Below, piece by piece: positions 8,069 through 17,038 of a stretch of 64,000 nucleotides of DNA (positions are counted from its first letter, which is position 1; every line of letters begins with the position of its first letter). This DNA is from Leisingera sp. ANG1. Its GTDB lineage: Bacteria > Pseudomonadota > Alphaproteobacteria > Rhodobacterales > Rhodobacteraceae. The stretch spans positions 317,327 through 381,326 of the forward strand of contig NZ_AFCF02000003.1 in NCBI RefSeq assembly GCF_000203975.2, in the 5' to 3' direction. Made by a program: the position numbers and the translations under genes. The notes beneath the pieces are model-generated. The model was not told the DNA's origin and did no database searches. It worked only from the letters and a program-made list of their open reading frames with translations.

Positions 8069-8872
8069 CTATTCATTCATTACCAGCGCCGATTGCTGAC
8101 CTGTCATCCTGCGGACCTCAGACACAGCCTCGGCAAGTGCCGGGCCAACCTCGTCAGAGATGCGCTTATCAGTAAGCTGCTTTGAGGTCGAGCTTGCCAG
8201 AAAAGCCACCGGCTCCCCCAAGTCAGACGGACGGTATGGCACAGCGGCGGCGTTGATGGTCTCGGAAAACCGGTTTCCCCCCCGCACTTGAGTGTAGCCG
8301 TCAGCCAGGATCTCGTCGTGCGCGGCAAGTCTGATTGCCGCGAATTCCGCCAGCAACTCTTCTGGCTCATCGCCTTGGCTTTCAAGAAAACGGGCAAATT
8401 CCTCATCGTTGAGCGCCCCGAGATACGCTTTGCCGCTGGAAGACGTATGCAGCGGCATCCGGTAGCCGACATCCAGCCAGATCGCAGATGAATTCACTGG
8501 CCGCCAGGCCCTGGTCAGCAGCATCCGCTGGTCATCTTTGATGCTGATCGCTGTCAAAGTGCCGGTTGCATCTGCCAGCCGCTGCATCACCGGTGAAGCA
8601 ATCTCGACAAAGGCAAAGGAAGCGGCCGCGATGTTCCCCAATGCAAGCGCCGCCGGGCCGAGGCGGTATTTGTCGTGCCGCCGCCCATGGGTCAGGTATC
8701 CAAGCGCGCACAAGGTGAAGGTAAGCCTGGACACCGTCGGCCGCGGAATGCCGGTGCGCTCTGAGATTTCGAGATTGCCCAGGCCGTCATCCGTCGGGCG
8801 GAATGCCCGCAGAATTGTAAGACCCCGCGCCAGTGTGTTTGCAAATCTCTTGTCCGAGGAATCGGCTGGCAT
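8069..8872 (-). CDS. IclR-family transcriptional regulator
   Basis: 267 residues from the ATG at 8872, which has ACAGGAAA just upstream; the longer upstream frame is rejected. N-terminal winged helix (RGLTILRAFRP, LEISERTGIPRPTVSRLTFT) and C-terminal IclR effector domain (MPLHTSSSGKAYLGAL; ETINAAAVPYRP). It is the last gene of the minus-strand catabolic block, 67 bp behind the TRAP large permease, so it probably responds to a substrate or CoA ester of that pathway. Candidate operator-like repeats lie upstream of the two likely transcription starts of the block. Confidence 0.88.
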   Translation of the reverse strand: MPADSSDKRFANTLARGLTILRAFRPTDDGLGNLEISERTGIPRPTVSRLTFTLCALGYLTHGRRHDKYRLGPAALALGNIAAASFAFVEIASPVMQRLADATGTLTAISIKDDQRMLLTRAWRPVNSSAIWLDVGYRMPLHTSSSGKAYLGALNDEEFARFLESQGDEPEELLAEFAAIRLAAHDEILADGYTQVRGGNRFSETINAAAVPYRPSDLGEPVAFLASSTSKQLTDKRISDEVGPALAEAVSEVRRMTGQQSALVMNE

Positions 8873-8939
8873 GGTGTTTCCTGTATCTATGCGGGCGTCA
8901 GGCCTGCACGGGGTATTCACTGTTCGCTCATCCTCAATA

Positions 8940-10280
8940 CTACTGAACCGCATTTGACAGCACCAGAGAGATTGACGGGAAAGCCACCAGCAAAAGCAGC
9001 ACAATCACGTCGATGCTGAGGAACCGCCAGATGCCGGAAAAAACCATGCCGACAGGAGCCTCTCTCCCGACGACATTTGAAAGGACAAAAACGTTCAGCC
9101 CCACCGGCGGCGTAATCAGGCCGATCTCCAGCAATTTCACTACGACGACACCGAACCAGATCAAGTTCAGCCCGTAGGATTCCACCAGCGGCACCACCAG
9201 CGGCAAGGTCAGAACCATGATCCCGATCGGATCCAGAAACATGCCCAGCACCAGATAGACCACGCAGATGGCAAACAGCAGCGTCGCGGTCGAGAATTCA
9301 GCCTGCGAAACCCAATCCACCAGCGCCGGGGCCATGCCCGTCAGCGCGATGGCCGCAACGAATATCTTGGCACCCGCCGCTACAAAGAAGATCGCGGCAG
9401 TTTGAACACAGGTTTCCCGGACCGCCTGCCAGATGCCAGCAAGATCAAGCTGCCGCTGCACCAGGCCGATCAGCACAGTCAGCACAACGCTCACTGCCGC
9501 CGCCGCGGTGGCGGTAAAGTACCCGCCGTAAATCCCGATCACGATCACCGCAAAGATCACGGCTGCGGGCCATGCTCTTCGGAACGCTGTCAGCTTGTCG
9601 GCAAAGCTGGCAGCTTCGCCGCGGGCTGGTACCGCCGCCGGGTCCGCCCTGATCCACATCGCAATGACCAGGACAAAACCCGCCAGCGTCAGCAGCCCCG
9701 GCAGAATGCCGGCAATGAACAGTTTGTTCACCGAGGTCTCGGTGAAGATCGCATAGATGATGAACAGAATGCTCGGGGGGATCAGAGAGCCGAGTGTACC
9801 TCCGGCAGCGACGCTGGCGGTTGCCAGCCTTGGGTCATAGCCAAGGCGCAGCATTTCAGGCGTGCAGATTTTGCCCATGGTCGACGCACAGGCCAGGCTG
9901 GAGCCGGTAATGGCGGAAAACCCGCCGCAGCCCATCACCGATGCCACCGCAATGCCGCCGCGCAGGCGCAGCAGCCAGACCTTGGCTGCGTCATAAACCG
10001 CTGTGGTGATCCCGGCGCGATAGGCAATGTTTCCCAGCGCGATGAACAGCGGGATCATCGACAGATCGAAGGAGTGCAGCAGATCGAACGAGTTGTTGAA
10101 GACTAGCGACGAGGTCGCCCGGAATGCACGTTCCGGCATGAAGGTGCCAGTGCGGAACGCAAAGATTGTAAAGGCCGCCAGCGTCGCCACGCCGATCAGG
10201 GCAAAGGCAATCGGCACACGAATGGCCAGAAGCACAAGCATAACGGCAAAGGCCACAAGGCCGATCAGGGCAGGATCCAC
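8940..10280 (-). CDS. TRAP transporter large membrane subunit (DctM family)
   Basis: 446 residues, about 12 membrane segments, with the family signatures GCGGFSAITGSSLACASTMG and LGSLIPPSILFIIYA, and LEIGLITPPVGLNVFVLSNV near the C-terminus. Start is GTG at 10280 with GAGGAG upstream. With the small subunit and the binding protein it forms a sodium-driven importer. Its place behind a CoA ligase and beta-oxidation genes suggests uptake of a carboxylic acid that is then activated to a CoA ester. Confidence 0.9.
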   Translation of the reverse strand: MDPALIGLVAFAVMLVLLAIRVPIAFALIGVATLAAFTIFAFRTGTFMPERAFRATSSLVFNNSFDLLHSFDLSMIPLFIALGNIAYRAGITTAVYDAAKVWLLRLRGGIAVASVMGCGGFSAITGSSLACASTMGKICTPEMLRLGYDPRLATASVAAGGTLGSLIPPSILFIIYAIFTETSVNKLFIAGILPGLLTLAGFVLVIAMWIRADPAAVPARGEAASFADKLTAFRRAWPAAVIFAVIVIGIYGGYFTATAAAAVSVVLTVLIGLVQRQLDLAGIWQAVRETCVQTAAIFFVAAGAKIFVAAIALTGMAPALVDWVSQAEFSTATLLFAICVVYLVLGMFLDPIGIMVLTLPLVVPLVESYGLNLIWFGVVVVKLLEIGLITPPVGLNVFVLSNVVGREAPVGMVFSGIWRFLSIDVIVLLLLVAFPSISLVLSNAVQ

Positions 10281-10321
10281 GGACAGTCTCCTCGGCAGGT
10301 CTGTTGAATGTCAGATGGGTG

Positions 10322-10819
10322 TCAGGTTTTGCGCAGCGCGATCTCGCCGCCGCGCAGCAAGGTCAGCGCATCGCCAGCAGCCATCGCCGCAAGCCGCAGC
10401 CATCCCAGCGCAATCCCGATGGTAAAGGCCAGCCGTCCCGGCCATTGCGGCAGGTTCAGATCGCCGTAAAACACGCTACCGGTCTGCCACTGATGCAGGA
10501 ATTCGCGGCCACCCGAATACAGGATCGGCGTCAGCGCCAGCAGGCCGAACAGGGTGCCGAACACTGCCAGCCATCCCGACACGCGCGGCGGCAGCAGATT
10601 GGTCAGAAACTCCACCGCGATATGCGCCCGCTGCGCGGTTGCGGCGGCCAAGGGCATCACAATCGCCAGAACCATCAGCTCGCGCACGATGACAATGGTG
10701 TCCGGCACTGAGCTGTTGAACAGATTCAGCGCCACGACATCGGCAAATATCAGCAGCGCCAGCAGGATGATGGCCGCAGCCGATACATCAACAAATACCC
10801 GCTCAAGCCTGTGCAGCAT
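10322..10819 (-). CDS. TRAP transporter small membrane subunit (DctQ family)
   Basis: 165 residues with four membrane segments and the DctQ pattern (REFLHQWQTGSVFYGDLNLP followed by WP.RLAFTIGIALGWLRL). The ATG at 10819 is preceded by GGGAGGAC; a GTG one codon earlier is too close to that site. It lies 41 bp upstream of the large subunit in the same operon. Confidence 0.88.
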   Translation of the reverse strand: MLHRLERVFVDVSAAAIILLALLIFADVVALNLFNSSVPDTIVIVRELMVLAIVMPLAAATAQRAHIAVEFLTNLLPPRVSGWLAVFGTLFGLLALTPILYSGGREFLHQWQTGSVFYGDLNLPQWPGRLAFTIGIALGWLRLAAMAAGDALTLLRGGEIALRKT

Positions 10820-10883
10820 CACGTCCTCCCTCGGAATTGCCAGGCGGCCCTACAGCCGCCGCCCGGTCTCTGCTTCGCCCTGA

Positions 10884-11954
10884 TCAGTTGCTTCGCGTCC
10901 AGGGGTACCCTTCGGCTTCGAACTCGGCCGTGAATTCAGCCACCGCGGCGGTGTAGGTTGCCATCAGCTGGTCGGCATCCAAACCGACGCTGCGGGCATT
11001 TTCCATCCAGTCGGCAATAAAGGGTTCCGCGGCAGCATTCAGCGCAGCCTTGTCAGCCTCGCTCAGCTCGATGACCTCAATCTTGCGGGTGGTCTCGCCT
11101 GCGGTCATCGCCTTCATCGCCTTGCTGTTGGCACTGTTCACGATCTTGGCGAACTGATCCGCCAGTTCCTCGCCCGCTTGCATCAGAACTTCTTGCTGGC
11201 CAGCCTCCAGGCTGTCAAAGACCTGCTTGTTCATGAACATGCCATAGCCGCCGATCTGCCCCCAATTCAGGACAGTATAGCTATCGATCACCTCGTCCCA
11301 TTTCAGCGAGGGAACGATGTAGTCATAGCCCTGGCTGCAGTCGATCAGCCCGGTATCCAGACCCTGGTAGGCCTCATAGACCGACAGGTTCACACGGGTT
11401 GCGCCCATTTCGCCGAAAACCTTGCCGTAGACGCCCGCGCCGCGGACCTTCTTGCCCTTGATGTCCTCAACCGAACGGATCGGCTCTCCGGCGCAGGCAA
11501 CATTGACAGCCGAGGCCGTGAACGTGCCGATATAGATCAGGTTCTGGCGGGCCAGATGCTCGGTGATCTGGGGTTCTGAGCGCATCAGATGGTCGGCTGC
11601 ACGCATGGCGACCCAGGCATTCGGACCGCCGATGGGGAAGTCAGCCAGCGAGTAGGCCGCCATTTCCTTCTGGAAATAGGCCGCAATGATCGAACCGGCA
11701 TCCGCCACCCCGTCACTGATCCCCTGTACCGCAGCGCTTGCCTTGAACAGCGCGCCGCCCCATTGGACGTCCAGCCGCAGATCGCCTTCCGACAGCTCGC
11801 CGATACGGCTGTTGTACCATTTCAGCGCGGCAGGAACCGTGCCCCGGTCGGGGCCGCTGTGGCCGTAGTAAATCACGGTCTCCGCAGATACTGCCGTTGC
11901 ACCAAGACCGGCCGCAATGGTCAGCCCTCCCAGAATATTCTTGATCATTCCCAT
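10884..11954 (-). CDS. TRAP transporter solute-binding protein (DctP family)
   Basis: 356 residues. Signal peptide about 1-24 (hydrophobic core GGLTIAAGLGATAVSA, cleavage before ETVIYYG). The mature part is a TRAP solute receptor with FPIGGPNAWVAM and a GKKVRGAGVYGKVFGEMGAT segment holding the conserved Arg expected to bind a carboxylate. I chose the ATG at 11954 because GAGGAGGAG sits nine bases upstream; the ATG nine bases further out overlaps that site. It starts a transcription unit with dctQ, dctM and the IclR gene, 175 bp from the CoA ligase. Confidence 0.9.
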   Translation of the reverse strand: MGMIKNILGGLTIAAGLGATAVSAETVIYYGHSGPDRGTVPAALKWYNSRIGELSEGDLRLDVQWGGALFKASAAVQGISDGVADAGSIIAAYFQKEMAAYSLADFPIGGPNAWVAMRAADHLMRSEPQITEHLARQNLIYIGTFTASAVNVACAGEPIRSVEDIKGKKVRGAGVYGKVFGEMGATRVNLSVYEAYQGLDTGLIDCSQGYDYIVPSLKWDEVIDSYTVLNWGQIGGYGMFMNKQVFDSLEAGQQEVLMQAGEELADQFAKIVNSANSKAMKAMTAGETTRKIEVIELSEADKAALNAAAEPFIADWMENARSVGLDADQLMATYTAAVAEFTAEFEAEGYPWTRSN

Positions 11955-11987
11955 GACTGGCATCTCCTCCTCGAAAGCCATTCGTTA

Positions 11988-12007
11988 GTTTTACTATGTG
12001 GAATTTT
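11988..12007. promoter_or_regulatory. Operator-like repeat, copy 1 upstream of the TRAP operon
   Basis: Reads GTTTTACTATGTGGAATTTT. It shares the pattern TTTYACNNNNTGRAATT with the copy at 12028 and with the palindrome upstream of the FadB-like gene. It lies about 35 bp upstream of the dctP start, so it would overlap the promoter or the leader. Confidence 0.4.
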
Positions 12008-12027
12008 AAGGCGCTGTCCAGAATTAT

Positions 12028-12047
12028 ATTTCACATACTGGAATTTC
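12028..12047. promoter_or_regulatory. Operator-like repeat, copy 2 upstream of the TRAP operon
   Basis: Reads ATTTCACATACTGGAATTTC and matches the minus-strand reading of the 21591-21615 palindrome at 15 of 20 positions. It lies 40 bp from copy 1 in the same orientation, as expected for two regulator dimers on one face of the DNA. Confidence 0.45.
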
Positions 12048-12129
12048 TTGATGCGGTCTGCATTTGGCTCGCAGCAGAACAAGAAAACCTCTTCTGCCCT
12101 TGTGCAGGCCAAGCAGTTGACGCAACAGA

Positions 12130-13650
12130 TCACACGCTTTCAGCCAGCTCGCTTGCAAAGGTTTCGATCAGTTTCGCTTTCAGGATTTTGCCTGTCGGCG
12201 CGGCAGGCAGGGCCGCGGCCACGATAATGCGTGCCGGCCGTTTGTAGGGCGCAAGCCGGTCATGCAGAAAGGATTTCAGCTCCGCTTCTTTCACGCTGCT
12301 GCCGGTGGCGGCGCTGACAAAGGCCAGAACCTCCTCGTTGCCTTCAACGGCACGGCCCACCACGCTTGCCACCATCACATCGGGATGCTCGGTCAGCGCC
12401 GCCTCGATCTCCACCGGATAGACATTGAAGCCGGACCTGATGATCAGTTCCTTGGTGCGTCCGGCAATATGCAGCCGCCCTTCATCGTCAAAACGGCCAA
12501 GGTCGCCGGTGCGGAAAAACCCGTCCTCTGTCAGCGCTGCAGCTGTTTGCACCGGATCACGGAAATAGCCCTTCATGATCTGCGGACCACCCACAAGGAT
12601 CTCGCCGATACCTGCTTCCCGGGTGGCGCCCGGCGCGTCCAGATCCAGCTCAAGGATGCAATCGCCCATCGGCAGTCCGACGCTGATGTCAGGGTCGCCG
12701 AATGCGTTGCGGGTTGCACAAACACCGGCTGTGCCTTCAGTTAGCCCGTAGCCGTTTTGCAGCGGCAGGCCATAGAAGGCCTCCGCCTCGCGTTTCCAGG
12801 CCGGATCCAGGGGCGCACCGCCCGAGGAGACAAACCGCAGTTTGCCCGCATCATAGCGCGGCTTTCCGTGCGCGCGGGCATAGTTGAACAGATGCGCATG
12901 CATCTGCGGCACCGCGGGCAGCAGGGTCACATTCTCCTGCAATGCCTGGTACAGACGCTCTGCCGAGAATTGCGCCTCCATCCGCATCGCCGATTGCGCC
13001 AAGGTGACGGACAGCATGGTGACCAGCCCGAAAATATGGCTGAGCGGCAGCGCCAGATAGGTCACATCCGACGTTTGAATGCCCCTCACCTCGGCTGAGG
13101 CCGCCGCCCCTGCAAGAAGATTGGCATGAGTCAGCATCGCGGCCTTTGGGGTGCCGGTTGTGCCCGAGGTATAAAGCAGAAGGGCGGTTTGTTCGCGCCC
13201 GTCCTCTGACACCGGTTCCGGCACGGCGCCAGCGCGCGGCATCAGGGCCGCCGCGCCAAAGACACCCTGCACGTCCCGGGCGCCGTAGTGATCCGCATGG
13301 GCCCGGGCCGCCGCGGATGCGGCAGCCGTGAACAGGACGGCACTGGGATCGGAATGTTCAAAGATTCGGTCCAGCTCAGCCGTGGTGAGCCGGGCATTGA
13401 TGGCAACCGCGGATGCGTCCAACAGGCTGGCGCCATAGAAGAATGCGATCACCTCGACGCAGTTCTCAAACACCAGAACCACCCGGTCGCCGGGCCGCAC
13501 GCCTGCGGACTTCAGCTGCTCCGCCGCGGCATGTGCCGCTTGGGACATCTCCTGCCAGGTGAGGCGGCGGCCATCCTGATCCATCAGCGCCAAAGCATCG
13601 GGGCGGGTTTCAGCAGCGGCCTGCAGCAGCCCGTGTACGCGGTTATGCAT
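12130..13650 (-). CDS. Acyl-CoA synthetase (AMP-forming ligase)
   Basis: 506 residues. ANL-superfamily signatures: phosphate loop LLYTSGTTGTPKAAMLTH, adenine motif LQNGYGLTEGTAG, the FFRTGDLGRFDDEGRLHIAG hinge with GRTKELIIRSGFNVYP, and the C-terminal catalytic Lys in APTGKILKAKL. The ATG at 13650 is preceded by GGAGGAAAGAC. It activates a carboxylic acid to its CoA ester. In the operon it follows the nitronate monooxygenase gene by 23 bp and precedes the TRAP genes, matching a take-up-then-activate order (compare PimA). Confidence 0.9.
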   Translation of the reverse strand: MHNRVHGLLQAAAETRPDALALMDQDGRRLTWQEMSQAAHAAAEQLKSAGVRPGDRVVLVFENCVEVIAFFYGASLLDASAVAINARLTTAELDRIFEHSDPSAVLFTAAASAAARAHADHYGARDVQGVFGAAALMPRAGAVPEPVSEDGREQTALLLYTSGTTGTPKAAMLTHANLLAGAAASAEVRGIQTSDVTYLALPLSHIFGLVTMLSVTLAQSAMRMEAQFSAERLYQALQENVTLLPAVPQMHAHLFNYARAHGKPRYDAGKLRFVSSGGAPLDPAWKREAEAFYGLPLQNGYGLTEGTAGVCATRNAFGDPDISVGLPMGDCILELDLDAPGATREAGIGEILVGGPQIMKGYFRDPVQTAAALTEDGFFRTGDLGRFDDEGRLHIAGRTKELIIRSGFNVYPVEIEAALTEHPDVMVASVVGRAVEGNEEVLAFVSAATGSSVKEAELKSFLHDRLAPYKRPARIIVAAALPAAPTGKILKAKLIETFASELAESV

Positions 13651-13673
13651 GTCTTTCCTCCTCCCTTGCGCAG

Positions 13674-14678
13674 TCACGCCGCCAGGCCCAGCCGCCCAAA
13701 AGTCGCCAGCGCCTCAGCCTCGAGCCGGGCGGTGATTTCGACAAAAGGCTCCACCTTGTCCACAAACCCCAGCGCATGGCCCGCCGACAGCAGCCCCTGG
13801 GAGACGTCGCCAGTGGCATAGGCTTGGCGCCCTATCTTGCCGGACACATGCTTCAGCAGTTCCTGAATGCCTATCTCCGGATTGTCGCGCTCCAGCTTGG
13901 CAACTGTCTCGGTGGTTTGGTTGCGCAGGCTGCGCACAGTGTTGCGCACCGAGTGCATGGTCAGCTGCGTGTCCAGCTCGCTCGCATTCACCATCGCCTG
14001 CTTGTAATCCGGATGCGCGGTCAGCTCGCTGGCAACCAGGAACCTTGTGCCCATCACCACGCCCGCCGCACCCATCACCAGCGCGGCCATGATCTGCTTG
14101 CCGTGCCCGATGCCGCCGCCGATCAGCCAGGGGATGGTCAGCCGGTCCTCAGCCAGGCCTGCATTGACCATGCTGCCAACCATATCCATTCCGGGATGGC
14201 CGCCACATTCGGCGCCGACAATCGACACCATATCGACTCCCACCTGTTCGGCCTTCACCGCATAGCGCAGGCTGGGCGCCTTATGCAGCACGGTGATCCC
14301 GGCATCCTTTAGGATGGGTATAAACGCCTCGGGACTGCGCCCGGAGGTTTCAACAAACTGCACGCCTTCGTCCGCGATCAACCTGAACACCTCCTCGGTC
14401 TTCTCCCCCGGCACCAACTTGGGGATCATCGAGACATTGACGCCGAATGGCTTGCCTTCGCACATCTCGCGGCAGCGGCGGATCTCGGTACGCAGATCGT
14501 CCATCTCAGGGAAACTGGCCGCAGTGATGAAAGAGATTATCCCCGCCCGTGCCGCAGCCGATACATATTCGGCATTGGCCAGCCATTGCAGGCCGCCCGC
14601 CACAACCGGCAGCCGGGTGCCATAGGTCCGGGTCACAGGCGTGTCGAAAATCGCAGGAAGAGCAGAAGTATGCATCAT
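13674..14678 (-). CDS. Nitronate monooxygenase / 2-nitropropane dioxygenase-like flavoprotein
   Basis: 334 residues, an FMN-binding TIM barrel. Visible features are TRLPVVAGGLQWLANAEYVSA at the N-terminus, GAECGGHPG around the putative catalytic region and WLIGGGIGHGKQIMAALVMGAAGVVMGTRF near the phosphate site. The start ATG at 14678 follows AAGGAGACCGAC; the 66-residue extension in the longer frame is not protein-like. Relatives within beta-oxidation operons often act as flavin enoyl reductases or oxygenases, so the nitronate name may not describe its real reaction. Confidence 0.85.
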   Translation of the reverse strand: MMHTSALPAIFDTPVTRTYGTRLPVVAGGLQWLANAEYVSAAARAGIISFITAASFPEMDDLRTEIRRCREMCEGKPFGVNVSMIPKLVPGEKTEEVFRLIADEGVQFVETSGRSPEAFIPILKDAGITVLHKAPSLRYAVKAEQVGVDMVSIVGAECGGHPGMDMVGSMVNAGLAEDRLTIPWLIGGGIGHGKQIMAALVMGAAGVVMGTRFLVASELTAHPDYKQAMVNASELDTQLTMHSVRNTVRSLRNQTTETVAKLERDNPEIGIQELLKHVSGKIGRQAYATGDVSQGLLSAGHALGFVDKVEPFVEITARLEAEALATFGRLGLAA

Positions 14679-14688
14679 GTCGGTCTCC

Positions 14689-15468
14689 TTACCGGAATAC
14701 TGGGGAAGTTTTGCTGAGAAAGGCGCCGATGCCCGCCTGGGCCTCGTCACCGCCAAGGGCCTTGGCCATGGCATCGCGTTCATGGTCGAGCTGGTCCTCG
14801 AAACTGGCGGTTTCGGCCTGATTGAGAAGCTTCTTGATGTCCGCAATCGCAATCTCAGGGCCACGGGCCACCGCATCAGTCAAGGCTTCGGCCTGCGCCA
14901 AGGTGCGCCCCTTGGGAGCCAGCTCCGTCACCGCACCCAGCTGATGCATCCGCTCAGCGCTGAGCGGTTCCGCCAGCATAGCCATTCGCGCCACAGTTGC
15001 CCGCGGCAGTGCCTGTGTCAGGGCATAGGTGGCGCCGCCATCTGGCACCAGGCCCGCTTTGACATAAGCCAGAGTGAACTTGGCCCCGTCTTCCGCGACG
15101 ATCATGTCAGCCGCCATCGCCAGGGACAGCCCGGCCCCAGCCGCGCCGCCTTCGACTGCTGCAATCACTGGCTTGGGGCAGTTCCGGACCGCACGGATCA
15201 AGGCGTTCAGCTTCCCGATTTGCACCTGCCGTTCTTCAAAGGACATCGCGCGGCGCTCTTTCAGCATGTTCAAGTTGCCGCCGGAGCAAAAGAACCCGCC
15301 CTCGCCCGCCAAGATCACTGCCGCAATCGCAGGGTCCCCTGCCGCACGCGCCAATCCGTCCAGCAAGCCTTGGTAATATTCATAAGACAGGGCATTGCGC
15401 ATTGCTGAGTTGCAGTTCCAGATAACCAGGGTCCTGTCGCGGACCTCATGCCGATAGAGCGTACTCAT
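14689..15468 (-). CDS. Enoyl-CoA hydratase/isomerase (crotonase family)
   Basis: 259 residues with the crotonase fold. The first oxyanion segment is FFCSGGNLNML (about 59-69) and the second is AAVEGGAAGAGLSLAMAAD (about 103-121), followed by KAGLVPDGGATYAL with an acidic residue in the catalytic region. Start ATG at 15468 overlaps the stop of the thioesterase gene (ATGA). It probably hydrates or isomerises an unsaturated acyl-CoA in the pathway; PimE would be the analogue. Confidence 0.88.
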   Translation of the reverse strand: MSTLYRHEVRDRTLVIWNCNSAMRNALSYEYYQGLLDGLARAAGDPAIAAVILAGEGGFFCSGGNLNMLKERRAMSFEERQVQIGKLNALIRAVRNCPKPVIAAVEGGAAGAGLSLAMAADMIVAEDGAKFTLAYVKAGLVPDGGATYALTQALPRATVARMAMLAEPLSAERMHQLGAVTELAPKGRTLAQAEALTDAVARGPEIAIADIKKLLNQAETASFEDQLDHERDAMAKALGGDEAQAGIGAFLSKTSPVFR

Positions 15469-15890
15469 GCCGCATCCTCTAATGCTGTTCCGCGCACGCG
15501 TTTAAAAACACCGGTGGAGGCTGCGATCAGCCGCCCCGTTTCGTCCCGCAGGTCGCAAGAGACAAATTTGGTTGTGCCCCCGCCCCCAGTGATCCGTCCG
15601 GTCGCCCGCACGCGACCATGCCGAGCCACTGCCATGTAATTGACGTTCAGCGACAGGGTGAGGAAAGGGGTGGTGCCCCGCGGATCGCACGACAGGCTGG
15701 CAGTTATACCACTGGCAGTGTCCAGCAGCGTCGCTGCAACTCCGCCATGCAAGCCGCCCTGGCGATTTAGGTGCAGGCTAGAAATCTCCAGCGCGCAATG
15801 CGCCTCAATCGCGTCCGGGTCAAATTCGACGCCATAACCCATCGCTTCAAACAGCGGGAGCAGGGGTCTGTCAGGGCGGACCAACGGCAT
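15465..15890 (-). CDS. PaaI-type hotdog-fold acyl-CoA thioesterase
   Basis: 141 residues with the PaaI pattern LHLNRQGGLHGGVAATLLDTASGITAS, where the Asp is the usual catalytic acid, then LSLNVNYMAVARHGRVRATGRI. It would hydrolyse dead-end acyl-CoA esters and release CoA. It sits 3 bp behind the small acyl-CoA dehydrogenase gene and overlaps the hydratase gene by 4 bp. Confidence 0.88.
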   Translation of the reverse strand: MPLVRPDRPLLPLFEAMGYGVEFDPDAIEAHCALEISSLHLNRQGGLHGGVAATLLDTASGITASLSCDPRGTTPFLTLSLNVNYMAVARHGRVRATGRITGGGGTTKFVSCDLRDETGRLIAASTGVFKRVRGTALEDAA

Positions 15891-15893
15891 AGC

Positions 15894-17024
15894 TTATCCT
15901 GCCTTAAGCGCGATGAAGCGCTCCAAATGGTAATCGGAGTCGCCAAACAGATGGTCGATCATCGTCAGCCGACGGGCGAAATGGGACAGCGCATATTCAT
16001 CAGTCATGCCGATGCCGCCATGCATCTGGATGCATTCCTCGGCCACCAGCGCCCCGGCCCGGCCAATCAGGTTCTTGGCGGCGCTGGCGTGGATTTTGCG
16101 CACATCACGCGGCTGATCCAGGTTGCCTGCCAGGTTGATCACGGCTGAGCGCGCCTGCTCCACCTCGATCAACATGTCCGCCATACGGTGCTGCAGCGCC
16201 TGAAACTTGCCGATCGGCATACCGAACTGCTTGCGCTCCTTCAGGTAGCTGATGGTCAGGTCCTTGGCGGCCTCCATCGCCCCCAACGCCTCTGCGCAGA
16301 TGGCTGTCAGGCCACGGGCAACAGCGGCTTCCAGCGCGTCCAGCCCTTCTCCGGCAGCACCCAGCCGGGCCGCATCCGTCAGCCGCACCCCGTCCAAGGT
16401 AACCGTCGCAGAAGGGATCCCGTCCATGTTGCGATGGCCATTGACGGTCACGCCCGGCGTGTTTACCGGCACCAGAAACAGGGAAATGCCTGCCATATCC
16501 GCCGCAGCGCCGGTCTCCCGCGCCGAAGCCACCAGGGTCTGCGCCCCGGCGCCATACAGCACATGGGTCTTGATACCGTTCAGCACGATGGCATCGCCGT
16601 CGGCAACCGCCGTGGTTTCCACATGGTTCAGGTCATAACGCGCGCCTGCCTCGCCCTGCGCCAGCGCCGCCACATGGGTTCCGGCGATAATCTCATCCAC
16701 CAGCTCGCGCTGGCGGTCGTTGCCCAGTGCGGCAATCAGCCCGCCAGCCAGCACTGCCGGCAGCACCGGTTCAATCACTCCGGCGCGGCCAACCTCTTCA
16801 AACACCACCATCAGGTCAAAGCCTTCGCCCCCGAAACCGTCCTGATCCTCGCGGAACATGGCACCCAGTACGCCCAATTCGGCCAGCTCGGCATAAATCT
16901 CAGCATCATAAGGTTCGCTTGAGGCAATCAGCGCCCGCCGGTTTTCGTGTGAATACTTGTCCGCCAGAAACCGCCGCAGCGTATCGCGCAGCATCGCCCG
17001 TTCTTCGGTTAGATTGAAATCCAT
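15894..17024 (-). CDS. Acyl-CoA dehydrogenase, small-subunit type (PimD-like)
   Basis: 376 residues: N-terminal helical domain (MDFNLTEERAMLRDTLRRFL), central beta domain (KTHVLYGAGAQTLVASARE) and C-terminal domain with ECIQMHGGIGMTDEYALSHF. The partner gene upstream encodes the second dehydrogenase. Such adjacent pairs form heteromeric dehydrogenases for dicarboxylic, cyclic or steroid acyl-CoAs. It is 14 bp behind the large-subunit gene. The catalytic base cannot be fixed without an alignment. Confidence 0.85.
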   Translation of the reverse strand: MDFNLTEERAMLRDTLRRFLADKYSHENRRALIASSEPYDAEIYAELAELGVLGAMFREDQDGFGGEGFDLMVVFEEVGRAGVIEPVLPAVLAGGLIAALGNDRQRELVDEIIAGTHVAALAQGEAGARYDLNHVETTAVADGDAIVLNGIKTHVLYGAGAQTLVASARETGAAADMAGISLFLVPVNTPGVTVNGHRNMDGIPSATVTLDGVRLTDAARLGAAGEGLDALEAAVARGLTAICAEALGAMEAAKDLTISYLKERKQFGMPIGKFQALQHRMADMLIEVEQARSAVINLAGNLDQPRDVRKIHASAAKNLIGRAGALVAEECIQMHGGIGMTDEYALSHFARRLTMIDHLFGDSDYHLERFIALKAG

Positions 17025-17038
17025 GTCGCCTGCCCCCG

